Below are positions 10,781-20,389 of a stretch of 64,000 nucleotides of DNA, one piece after another. The notes below the pieces were generated by a model that did no database searches, was not told where the DNA came from, and worked only from the letters and a program-made list of their open reading frames with translations. The stretch spans positions 3,814,501 through 3,878,500 of the forward strand of contig OZ004590.1 in NCBI GenBank assembly GCA_963924555.1, read 5' to 3'. This DNA is from Crambe crambe (lineage: Eukaryota; Porifera; Demospongiae; Poecilosclerida; Crambeidae). Positions within the stretch are counted from its first letter, which is position 1, and every line of letters begins with the position of its first letter. Position numbers and translations under genes: made by a program.

Positions 10781-13075
10781 ATGATGATGATGAAGAAGAA
10801 GAAGAAGAAGAATAGAAGAATCCAGCAACTTACCTGCTTGCAATATTTCTGAAACGGTAAGCTCCCTAGTCCCGAACCTGGTTTGCACTTTGTAGTAGGC
10901 TGTAGTAGGCTGGAAATCATTCATGTGCAATATAGCAAAATGGCTATATTGCACATGTGCTACTTGCATACAAAGGCACATATAATTATTATGTATACAG
11001 ATTATTGATCAATTTCATATTATTGTAAACACAAATAACTCACCTTTTCTACCACTTCTTTTATAAAATCCCACAGGAACTGCTGTTGAAATATCACCAT
11101 TCCGTCGACAAGTAAACAATCCATTATCAACATCAAATCTTGAAATATCCTCATTTCTCCCATCATTGACAATTTGAGCCATGAGGTTTCCACTTGGTAT
11201 TATCTGATAGATTTGCCTCATCTCTCTATTTTTAGCAAAGTCTGTCATTGCACCATTTCCCGGCCACCAAGCAATAGGGCCAACTGTAGAGTTGCAGAGT
11301 AGACCACCAGGACCATTAGGATTACTGAGTGTTGGTGGAGGGTTATACGTAACAGTTTCGACCTCATCATGATATATCAGTGTAGGAATGCCTGTGATGT
11401 TATTTCCTTTCCAAGTAACAGTCACTAGAGAGAGAATCATCAGTTATAATAATTCAGTGAGTGAGTGCAGTGAGTGAGCTGGTCATGACTCTATTAGTGA
11501 GTGCAGTAGCAACTCTGTATGTATAGGAATGACAATGGTGGATAGGTGGTTAGTTATCTTGTTTTGAATGTGCATGATGTTATAATTAATATGTAGTCAC
11601 TCACGTGCCCACGGGCTAGCGTCTGTGCACAAACCATATCTGTATAGGGGGCATTTTATTTCGAGAAGCCTGTAAAGAGTGTGCCTATTATCCTTTTAAT
11701 AAAATGATGTGAAACTATTCCTCAAAGTACAAGAAACGATAGTTATCAGCTAGCTAATTCTGACAAAGGGTTGTAGTGGTAAGTGAAAATAATAGCAGTT
11801 ATTTTGTTTAAAGCTACCATTCTCTTAACTGGCAGCGGTCTCATACAAATGCCAGCCTTTTAAACTTACAGCTACGTAAATGAAGGACATGCCTTCAAGT
11901 CCTTTAAGATAGGAATGGCCCTTGTTCAAATAAGCTATAGAGTGATTGAATTTCTTGCTATAGGTACAGGTAGCTAGCTTCGGTATGGAACCTCTGGTAC
12001 TTAACTTAGTTCAGAGCAATTATTGTAGCCTAAAATAATTATAAGTCAGTGTCAGGTAAAGTCAGTGTCAGGTACTTATCCAAGTTCTATAGAACTAGAA
12101 TCACCAAGTAAATATTGATGAAGGCAGTCATGGTATCGGCAGCTGAGGGCTAGAAGGAACCATTTATTGATGTATCGTAGCTGCAGCTATTACATTCTGA
12201 AGCTCTGTGGCTAACTTATCTAGAAATAAAATCACCCGAAAAAATTGTGTGCGGTTTGGCTACTGCACAGTTATGGAAGTAGCTATATTATTTTTATGCA
12301 CTCACATAATTGATTTGATGTGATAAGTAAAGGTCGTCCATAGATAATAATTATGGACTATACATACACGGGATAGGAAACCGCACATAGTAACATAATT
12401 AACCTGTGGTCTTCGAGTGACAGTTAGAAAGACTTATGTGTCAGTTTCACTGGAATATCGTCCACGGTATTATGTAAAACTAAAGTGTTGTCCAAGCAAG
12501 CATCTAAAATGCTGTGTACATGCATTGCTTAAATTGCTAGAAAGTGTCACAACAACTTCATGAAGGAAAATATTTCATATTCTACTAGTAAAAACCGAGA
12601 TGGGAAGAATGAAGCTCTAGAGTGCATATAAGAGCAGAAACATTATCTATTTGGTATGCAAATATATATATATTGTATAAGCTAGCTAGCTGTAAAAAAA
12701 TAATTTTTTCTTGACAGGCTGCTGTACTATCCATAGACATAGGTACATTTCCTTATGATGCAACACCTTGGATGCACTGCTTTCTATGATAATCAATCAT
12801 AGTGTTACCAGTAGCCTGTATTTGATTTTATTTGATTGATCATTCCCACAATTCAGGGTTGCCCCTGCTTCCTATACCAGTGCAGTCTTGCAATTTAGAG
12901 ATAGCTAAACATGCTAATTTAGCTAAAGCTAGCTAGCTAACCAGCTATCTAGCTAGCTAGTTTGAGACTCACATGGTTGACTTTGTACAGATATGAAAAT
13001 GAAGACAAGCTTTAATATCCACAGCACGTGTGCACCGCTACTATTGGACAGTTGGTTCTTCAGCTTAAACAACAT
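1..13075 (-). CDS. Receptor-type tyrosine phosphatase A (3' end beyond window)
   Basis: Cell-surface receptor predicted to dephosphorylate phosphotyrosine. Fourteen exons read in frame on the minus strand: 13075-12973, 11424-11044, 9564-9238, 9043-8792, 8720-8412, 7690-7600, 7542-7448, 7391-6994, 6930-6843, 6744-6662, 6513-6477, 6134-5920, 1357-1200, 642-507 (891 codons). The order is signal peptide (starts MLFKLKNQ, ends VQSQP), V-like Ig (LLCNST...IAWW...FTCR), second Ig-like, two FN3, transmembrane helix ([18 protein letters not shown] then RKK), a short Tyr-rich linker, an I-set Ig without cysteines, then PTP domain D1. D1 shows [16 protein letters not shown] and [10 protein letters not shown], with the P-loop split between the last two visible exons. 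The rest of D1 and all of D2 lie left of the window. Transposons swell the intron 1358-5919 to 4.6 kb, against about 0.4-0.6 kb in B and C. The ATG is chosen because it opens a hydrophobic leader shared with B and C. Confidence 0.88.
1484..1785. mobile_element. Long near-perfect hairpin (fold-back MITE)
   Basis: Two arms of about 134 bp (about 1484-1617 and 1652-1785) are almost perfect reverse complements around a spacer of about 35 bp. The arms include GTAGGGATGACCACTGCTC and its reverse complement. A diverged second copy lies at 10058-10330, also in an intron of the same gene. The open frames on both strands are by-products of the symmetry. It is probably a non-autonomous fold-back element; no target duplication was identified. 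Confidence 0.75.
2382..3490. mobile_element. 1.1-kb TIR element, copy 1, 7-bp TSD
   Basis: It starts CATAGATATAAGAGGTTTAC and ends with the reverse complement GTAAAACCTCTTATATCTATG. Flanking 7-bp repeats are GTCTGGC at 2375-2381 and 3491-3497. It was inserted into the left terminal repeat of the element 2373-5359. It is nearly identical to copy 2 (52555-53655), implying recent movement. No coding frame of note is present, so it is non-autonomous. Confidence 0.88.
3662..4176 (+). pseudogene. RecQ-like helicase N-terminal fragment carried by transposon
   Basis: Two exons, 3662-3928 and 4033-4176, join in phase (GT donor, AG acceptor) into about 136 residues ending at a stop. The Walker A motif [11 protein letters not shown], motif Ia-like [12 protein letters not shown] and motif Ib-like VFITPELLL are those of RecQ-family DNA helicases, which are 3'-5' unwinding enzymes. 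The frame stops before the DEAH box and lacks the second RecA lobe, RQC and HRDC, so it cannot be an active helicase. An in-frame ATG six codons upstream (3644) is an alternative start. It lies within the 2373-5359 element, so it is probably captured or element-borne rather than a host gene. Confidence 0.75.
4213..5174 (-). CDS. Cys-rich, transposon-borne uncharacterised protein
   Basis: Two exons read in phase on the minus strand: 5174-4833 and 4773-4213, about 300 residues. The N-terminal part has spaced cysteines ([11 protein letters not shown], then [20 protein letters not shown]), like a ZAD or other zinc-binding module followed by a short helix. A Ser-rich linker follows, then a helical region starting [19 protein letters not shown]. 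That combination is familiar from repeated uncharacterised proteins in cnidarian, sponge and fish genomes, most likely of mobile-element origin. It may be truncated at its C-terminus. It runs opposite to the RecQ-like fragment inside the same terminal repeats. Its function is not known; DNA binding is only an inference from the cysteines. Confidence 0.6.
5827..5899. mobile_element. hAT-like MITE remnant in A
   Basis: It starts CAGTGGCGGTGCCAGG and ends TTCTAGAACCACCACTG, typical hAT-type ends. Most of the interior is gone compared with the 405-bp copy at the same intron position in C. The same insertion is present in all three long paralogs, so it predates their duplication. Confidence 0.6.
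10058..10920. repeat. Second hairpin copy plus associated repeat, with (GAA)n
   Basis: A diverged fold-back copy (10058-10330, arms around GATGACCATTGCTC / GAGCAATGGTCATC) is followed by the same tail as at 1811-2372 and 5369-5690. A GAA/GAT-rich microsatellite occupies 10747-10811. The stretch fills the intron between the V-like Ig and second Ig exons of RPTP-A. Confidence 0.6.
10923..10958. repeat. Short perfect hairpin
   Basis: ATGTGCAATATAGC and GCTATATTGCACAT are perfect inverted arms around a few bases, at the border of the repeat in the RPTP-A intron. Confidence 0.7.
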
Positions 13076-14219
13076 CTCTGGAGAGGAAAAATGAATATGC
13101 CTAGCGCCCAGCCTGTGCCGGGAAATTTTTATTGAGCACGCTCAGACCCAGGCCACGCCCCTTTTATATTCATAGGCTAGGCCCAATAACCGAGGTGCGC
13201 GTTATTAGATGCACGCACATGCAGTATGCATATGAGGTTTTCATGTGCAAGAAATTGTGCTACTTTTGAGTTAATCAGTGTTGCCAGGGCCTGTGCCCTA
13301 GTAGGCGCCCCTGATTGAGATCACTATTCACTCCTTCAAGACAGTTTCTGTTGCTCTGCCCCTGCAGCTCACAGAAGAGTAGCTACAAGTAGCTAAGTTA
13401 AGGGGAAGGTATCGAAGAAGTGAAGAGTCAGAGAGTTGAAGTTGGAGAGTCTGAGGAAGGAACGTTAATTCATAGTTTTTTTTTCCTTGCATGTAATCAG
13501 TACCTATCATTGCACATAATGTGATTGATTTCCAAAATGATAAATTGGACATAGATTCATTATCGCGAGTGAAGCGATAGTGGTGATATTTGATGCCATC
13601 CACCTCAAGATCCTGGCTCAGTCAGCTGTCCTGCGTACCCTATGGGAAATAAAATATTAAATTATAGTAAGCTTGCCATCTCCATGCATAGGATGAGAAA
13701 ACAAATGCACTAATTCCATTTACTGTTCTATCCTTTTCCCTGAAATACAGTTCACAATATTGTTAATCTATTCCTAGCCTTTCTTGAGAAAGGGATCACA
13801 GTTTTAACACCACTTGCAATGCTAGAGACAATACAAGAACTAACATCACTATTCCATGTAGCTAAAGTTTAGCTAATGGTACATGCCTTTTGACCAGAAA
13901 ATGGTGTGATTCCATCAAGTGTGAGAGGCCCCATTTTACTTTATTTATTTTTGACTTAATTCACCACCAAGTGGCTGACGAGGAACCTGAAGTAGCCATA
14001 GGCTAATACTAACAGCCCCCCACCCGCTCCAGTAGATCCTGCTTGGTGGGAGTGGTGGTCTCAATCGGCACTGCAGGTAGAGGTCCATTAACCACTATGG
14101 TACTAACTCATACAGCTAGCAAGTGTCATTAAATCTTCCTCACGGTATGGATCTATCGCTAGGCATACATGCGCCATGCCTGACCTTAGTTATCCACAAT
14201 ATTATCCCAAGCTTATTAT
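13076..14219. promoter_or_regulatory. Head-to-head intergenic region of A, disrupted by a transposon remnant
   Basis: This separates the ATG of A from the leader-like ATG of the plus-strand pseudogene. GGCCACGCCCCTTTTATATTCAT near 13152-13174 joins a CACCC/Sp1-like box to a TATA-like string and is repeated upstream of B (around 36974). The stretch 13190-13935 is a degraded reversed copy of the 1.1-kb TIR element. The rest shows nothing gene-like. Confidence 0.45.
13190..13935 (-). mobile_element. 1.1-kb TIR element, degraded copy 3 (inverted)
   Basis: Its sequence is the reverse complement of much of the element at 2382-3490. Examples are GGGGAAGGTATCGAAGAAGTG at about 13400 against the 3' half of copy 1, and the reversed stretch on the initial TGTCTCTAGCATTTGCAAG at about 13800. 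Ends and target duplication are no longer clear. The identity is visibly lower than between copies 1 and 2, so it is an older insertion. Confidence 0.6.
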
Positions 14220-15197
14220 ATGCTTTTCTTTTTATTTTTAAAAGCACACTTCCGCACAAAATTATAACCCATAGTGAATTCCAAAGGGCCTGCTATGATG
14301 CTGTTTCCTTGCTCCTTTACTAAATTCTTCAGAGGAGGTTTTTGTATTGCATCCTGAATATGGAGAGTTCACTAAGAGAGGTTCCACTGTATTAGTGTAC
14401 ATCACTTGAAAAAAAATCAGCTTTAGAAATTTTTTAATTATTACAGTACCAACTGGAACTCCTCAAGATTTAATATATTCTGTCACCACCAGAAATCTTA
14501 CGAGCCCTATAGAATGTACTGAGCATAATGGACCAATGAAACTAATGTGACAGTTGCTATGGTGTGCCAGCAATGAGTCAGAACTTCTCAGTCAATGAGC
14601 TAATGCCCTACATGGTGTATGTGTTCCAAGTAGCTGGAGTGAATATTAATGGCACTGGCGTCGTTCTTACTGGGGGAGAGGGCTCTTTCTTATAATTATT
14701 TGTGTTACCAATCTCCAACTTTCTATCAGCTTCTATAAAATTGGTATTCAGTATTAAACTGTGATCTGACTGAGTCATTAGCTATTTTTTGAAATCTGTG
14801 GTAGCAAATGAGTCAAATCACTGAAATCATTAAAGTTGGAGACACATTTTACTAGCATTGTACAGTGTGCTGTGTTAGCAAGATCCATTGTACCAAGAAA
14901 GTATCAATTCACCTTTCATATCCACAAACCCCAAGCTCGTGTTAGCTAGATACTTATTACGCTGTAAAAGTGCTAGAGATGATTTGATATATTTTTTCCT
15001 TTTCAGTAAGAGCGCAACACTCTTGTGCCCTGTAGCTACATACAGTGTAGCTACTCGTGAGTATACATGTGATACGCAAACTAAGGTGAGTTAGTATGCC
15101 TAATTACATATAACACTGTGTTGATTATCGTTACTATCAAGACATCATATAGCATCAACGAGAACAGCAGCAGCAAGTGATACTACTCAGAAAGAAG
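14220..15197 (+). pseudogene. Broken copy of short RPTP-D next to A
   Basis: Remnants appear in the same order and spacing as in RPTP-D. There is a leader-like ATG exon at 14220 with a damaged splice donor (ATAGTGAATT instead of ATAGTGAGTT). The second FN3 exon lies at about 14452-14683, with internal deletions and a lost frame. The transmembrane exon at about 15008-15092 has a deletion and stop. The small juxtamembrane exon ends near 15197. The first FN3 exon is missing, and no Ig or PTP exons follow. It is a dead duplicate of the head-to-head partner. Confidence 0.75.
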
Positions 15198-15330
15198 GTA
15201 AATTCAGCTATAATTATTATAGATACCTGACCACTTGCATGACATACGTAGTATTTGAGCATGTATTGATATCATTTAAAATTTAGGCCCTTTTTGAGGT
15301 AGCTAAGGATTAAATAATTATGCTACAATG

Positions 15331-15735
15331 ATTAGCTCTGACAAGAGACATCTTTGAAGCAACACATGCATGGTCACATATGTGATTGTTAAAGGAAACA
15401 ACAGTAACTGTTTTATGTGGAAAGGATTTACCGAATAATCAATACTTTCATGTTTGTAACAAACATTGCCTAGATTCTCAACAAGAAACTTTTGTGAAGT
15501 CACAAGCTATAACTGCAGTTCAAGGTCACACATTGAGCAATAACTCATACCTGTGACCATGCATGTGTCACCATCAAAGATGTCTCTCAGAAAATAACTG
15601 TATAGCTACATTATTGCACTGTTACGTTGGCTTTACTTTCAAGGTCACATATTACTCGTACCTGTGACATGCATCTGTCACTTCAAAGATAATAAATGTA
15701 TGACACATCCCTATATTGGCTTGTAGCAATCATTA
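15331..15735. repeat. Palindromic repeat array with GTGACC/GGTCAC motifs
   Basis: Units containing AGGTCACA, ACCTGTGACCATGCATGTGTCAC and CAAAGATGTCTC recur several times, in both orientations. Related arrays lie in RPTP-D (55436-56260) and in the downstream part of the B-side pseudogene (37695-37780). The rest of 15198-16219 shows no supported gene; 15840-16070 has a homologous counterpart at 38060-38250. Confidence 0.5.
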
Positions 15736-16219
15736 TAGAACACATTTACAGAAGTTTTGGGATATTTCATCAAAGCATGTTTGAGAAATTGCCCATTCAG
15801 TTAAGCTACTTAAACGGGATAGTATTCTATTTCTACCTGGGACTGTCACATTTGAAAAACATACATACGTAGGTGGAGGACATGAAGGAATAACTACTTA
15901 TTATGAATATAAATTGGAATGACTTAACTTTTTCAAAGAAGGTACAGTACGCAAAGACACACCCAGCAAATGTGAATTAGCTACATGCAAGATTCACTAC
16001 ATTATAGGTAGCTATGAGGACATGTAGTAAGGTGTGTACTAAACTCTGAAACTGTACGTATATAAGTCTTTCATGTAAGGGGATACATGAATGAGAGTAT
16101 TTGAAAAAACATTGGGACAATGAGCCTGCATGACAGCTGCATAGTATGCAAAGCACATTACAAGGAAGCCAAACACACACACACCAGGTTTCGTCCCATA
16201 ATGGAAGAAAATTTAATTA

Positions 16220-17941
16220 GTGATTCCCACGAAACATCTTACCGATAGGGTCTATTGGGTTCATTGCATGTTTCCATACTCTCTTTCAGACTCGAAACTG
16301 ATCACTCCTTCTACAAGTTTAAGTGAACTCCAAGACACGCTGGATTCCAATCACCAACAGAATTTCCTATGCAAAAAACATTACAGTCAACTGTACAATC
16401 AGTTGAATACCCCCAGGTCATATGCAAGCTATGGTGCTCGAGCATCTGCTTTACCAGGCACATCAACCAAAGAAAAAGAGATGTGTGAGGAGTGAGGGTG
16501 TAGATTCCAAGTTTAAACTACCAATATTTTCACCAAATGTATGACAGTGCATCAAGAAGAATGCTTTCTATACTTCAATCACAACAAAATTCTCTAATTA
16601 AAGAGGCATGTACGGTCCTTCGTGGTTACTGCTGGGAAAGAGAGCAGCCTGTAAGTACTGACCTCAAGAGAGAATTAGCTAGCTAAGTCTTTGTATGAAC
16701 TGTCTCCAATGAGCCTTGGTGATCCAGAAAATGTCTCCATACCTGAGGTGAGTGTAATACCCATTTATGTGTATGGGTTTTGACATTTGGTTTCTTGAAG
16801 GCTAGTCTCTATGGCCAAATAATTAGATGGTTCCAGAATCATTCATACATACAACAAAAGTCAAGTAATAAATCTAGAAAGGGAGAAAATAAAGCTAATA
16901 TTCATGATGATGAAGAAGCAGTAGAATCCCACCTTTGTGAACTTAAAAAAGAGGTGAAGAAAAAAAAGATGGACATGGATAAAGTAGCAAGATTGATGTC
17001 ATTGACTTATACCTTTCGTCACAATGAATCGTTATCTGTATCTGCTAGTACCCACATCAGTACTGCCTTGAAAAGCTATCCATACCTCATGAAACCTATA
17101 TGTGAGTTGCATTCATATTATGCATGAATATGAGAGATTGAGATGTTTCTTCTGTAATAGTTGTTGGCACAAGAAATGTACCATTGCAAGGGGGATAGGT
17201 ATGCTGATTTGGAAAGTGTGAGGCAGAAAATTGGGTCAATTGCAATGCGATGGAACAATAAATTCATTCCAGCAATACTAAAATTGGCTGAAAAGTCCAA
17301 AATTGATAGCCCTGAGTTGGATGAAGTGAATGGTAAGTTTATTTGTGGCTTTAAATCTACCACAAATATTTTAGTGTTGATGAATTAATGTGCACATACT
17401 TACAAATGTCGCAATGTACTGTCTGAATCTATACTTGCAGAGAAACTCAAACCAAAGAAGAAGCTCTCTGTTGATCCACTGGACACCATTATTTACTTCG
17501 CCCCAGTAGCTATGAATTACAAAGTTTATAGCTATTGTAAAACTTAATTTTATTCCTATTATGATAATATTGTAGACTTTAGATGAGAACATGGATCCCT
17601 ATGCCATTTGCATTGGTTCAACTAAGATGATTACATCTTCTGTTATCGTATGTAACCAAAAGGTCATCACCGAAGAGACTGGCCACTATATTTTTTTCGA
17701 TTCTTTTGTCTCTCATAATGTATTCACTACACTTATATATAGTTTATCGTATAATCCAGCAAGTCAACAGGTCATGGAATTTCTCCAAAAAAAACAACAA
17801 AAAAACTGCTTGGAGATCATCTTTCTTCCTCAAGGAAGACGATTGCTGCTTATTCTAACCTGTATAGAGCTGTTAATTGTTTTGAACAAAAATTAGAAGA
17901 GGATTCACAGGATGAAGACAGTGCAATGTTTTTTTTTTGTT
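16220..17941 (+). CDS. Uncharacterised spliced gene, possibly element-derived
   Basis: I do not recognise this gene. Open blocks on the plus strand are about 16220-16495 (LCKKHYSQLYNQL), 16540-16650 (EACTVLRGYCWERE), 16780-17114 (Lys-rich), 17161-17330 (GSIAMRWNNKFIPAILKLAE), 17449-17530 and 17582-17930 (MDPYAICIGSTKMITSSVIV). The junction from 17330 to 17449 joins in phase. The last block changes frame near an A-rich stretch at about 17785-17810, and the continuation (LLGDHLSSSRKTIAAYSNLY) is in another frame, so the gene may be broken. A T-rich tract follows at 17926-17980. It has no counterpart beside B or C. It lies between the A-side pseudogene and the end of RPTP-B. Confidence 0.4.
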
Positions 17942-18492
17942 TTTTTTGTTTTTGTTTTTGTTTTGTTTTTTGTTTTTTTGATTTTTGAACAGTGTCTTTA
18001 TTGTAACTTTGCTAGTGCACTAATACTTGTAATAAGTATAATTTTAGTACATTTCTACTTCTGATGAGTTGTGTCAAGGCTGCATTTTGACCTTTGAAGT
18101 GCTTGAAAGTAGAGCATTTTACTCTCTAGTAGAGTTTCACTCCCTCAATGGTAAGTTACTTAATTGATTTCTAATATCAAGTTAAACCTTTTAAATTTAG
18201 TACTACGTAGCTACTCTTGTGTCAGTGAATATGGGACACGATGACTGATCACTTACCCCTTGCTACGCAAGAATGGCACAGGGTAACTAGTCAGATATGC
18301 ATGGCTAGTTGCAATTATATTGATTGATAGCTCAGTAGATATATCTACTAAGTTTATAGCATGTATTGCTTCACGCTAATTATTACCTACATCAGACAAA
18401 AAGCTAACAAAAAAGTTAGTATAAGATGCTACATGACTACATTGATCATAAACAGTAATTTCACAACAATATAGTTAGCTAGCTACAAAACT

Positions 18493-20358
18493 TTATACAT
18501 TTTGGAAGTTGGCGTAGGTGTCAAATGAATCCAAAAAGGTAAGAGTGGCATCAAATAGTGTCTTGTAGTTAGCCTGTGTGTAATAGAATGCGATCAGCTT
18601 TTTTAAAGCTTATATAATATATACATATATGAGACAGGATATTATATGGCTATAATATTATAATAAAGCAATTCTCTCCTCCCTGGTCATGCACCCCTGC
18701 ATGCTTATGCATCAGTGAAAGTGTACTGAACTCACCAGAGTAGGCACAGCTCCAGGTTTCTGTATGCGGAGAGCCTTGACCACTTGGAAGACATCCACCA
18801 CTCCCTCTGTCTTGCATCGATCAATGATGGTGGCTATGGCACAGAACATCCCACTCCTAGTCACTGTGTCACTAAAAAAGGTATCATAAAACAGTGGGGA
18901 GTTACACAGGAATAATATCAGCTATACAGCCATCATTCAAAGCATATAATAATGGTACAGTCAGTTATCCAGACTAGATTTTTTTTTCCTGACTAAAAAA
19001 ATTGTTGTGCTGTGGTTATGTCGTGTTGTTTATAAATTTTTCATAGCTATACATGTAGTAGCACTATAATGTACGTAGCTTATGTGCCACTCTCAAAAAT
19101 TAATGTCAAGATCCATTTAATCACTATAAACCAGGTGCAGATAACCAGGCAGGTGTGTAGCCAGGATTTTATCATAGGGGGTGCTTAAAATATCTGTGCG
19201 CTTGCGCGTGGGATCAATTTTCATAGCCATGCCCACTTTCCTACTAACCACACCCTTTTGGACAAACTGCGCCCACTTGATGTCACTTATCATAAGTCGA
19301 CCTTTGCGTTAGCAGAAGTAGTTAGTGCAGCTCAAAGGGGGTGTTCGAGCCCCCTGAGCCCCTCCCTGGCAACGCGCCTGCCAGGTTTCTTTATCATCCC
19401 AGATAGCATTAGCTTAATGTAGCTACATACTTAGCCAGTAGGTATTTATACTGACAACCATTGCATTGGGTGAACTGATCATAACTGTATGTTGTAGCTA
19501 GCTACCTGCAGTGTATAAATACAGGTTTGTTTCCAGTTCTCCTCTGAATCTTTTCCACTTCATTGATTACATCCACAACACTCCTGAGGTTGGAACATCG
19601 TCCAGATGGATCCCAGCAGGTAATGTGGAATTGATTCACTTGATGAGCCTCTTGAGACTGAATGGGAGAGGTGTGCATGCACATTGGGTCAATACATGGC
19701 AGGTACCTAACTTTGTACCTTATGTTCTAGAATACTGAGTGTCCTGATGGTGAATCCTTCTAAAATCTCCTCATCTATCAAGTCAACTGTGTACTCCCCA
19801 AACTGACTGAGTTGTCCAGAGGCTGGCCAGTATTTAACGCTACTCTCCTATGAAGTTTATAAAATATAACGAAGCTATTCAAAAAATATTTCTCACCATA
19901 ACTATAATGATGCATGCACAGCATAGCTACTACACACAATGACTCTGAATAGCTATAACCTTCCCACCCCTCCAAAAATAAATAATACGTAGTAAAACCC
20001 TGCCTTATGGTAAATATGCCTTACTTTTCCATTCTCAATAAGATCAGAGAGCATGACCACAGCCCCACACTTCCTATCATGGAGGGTCTTCAATATGTTC
20101 CTAACAGTAGATGCCATGGGTCCCTCAGCTATGATGTATGCTTTATGCTGTTTATAGCCCTAGAATGATGATGATTATGTACATGCATAAATATTTCTTG
20201 CAAGCTACATATTCCTATTGCTATCCATTAATCAGTTAGTTAGCTAGTTATTTTAGAGGTAAGAGAGATAGAATATTAATGCCTAGCTACCCAATTACCC
20301 TGCAACACATGCATAGCAAGGGGTTAAGCATTTGGTTAGATGTCCATATATGTCCCCC

Positions 20359-20389
<31 letters not shown>

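Noticed and set aside
10742-10981. Leucine-rich small ORF on the minus strand
   Set aside because: It is produced by the GAA microsatellite; low complexity and no conserved counterpart.
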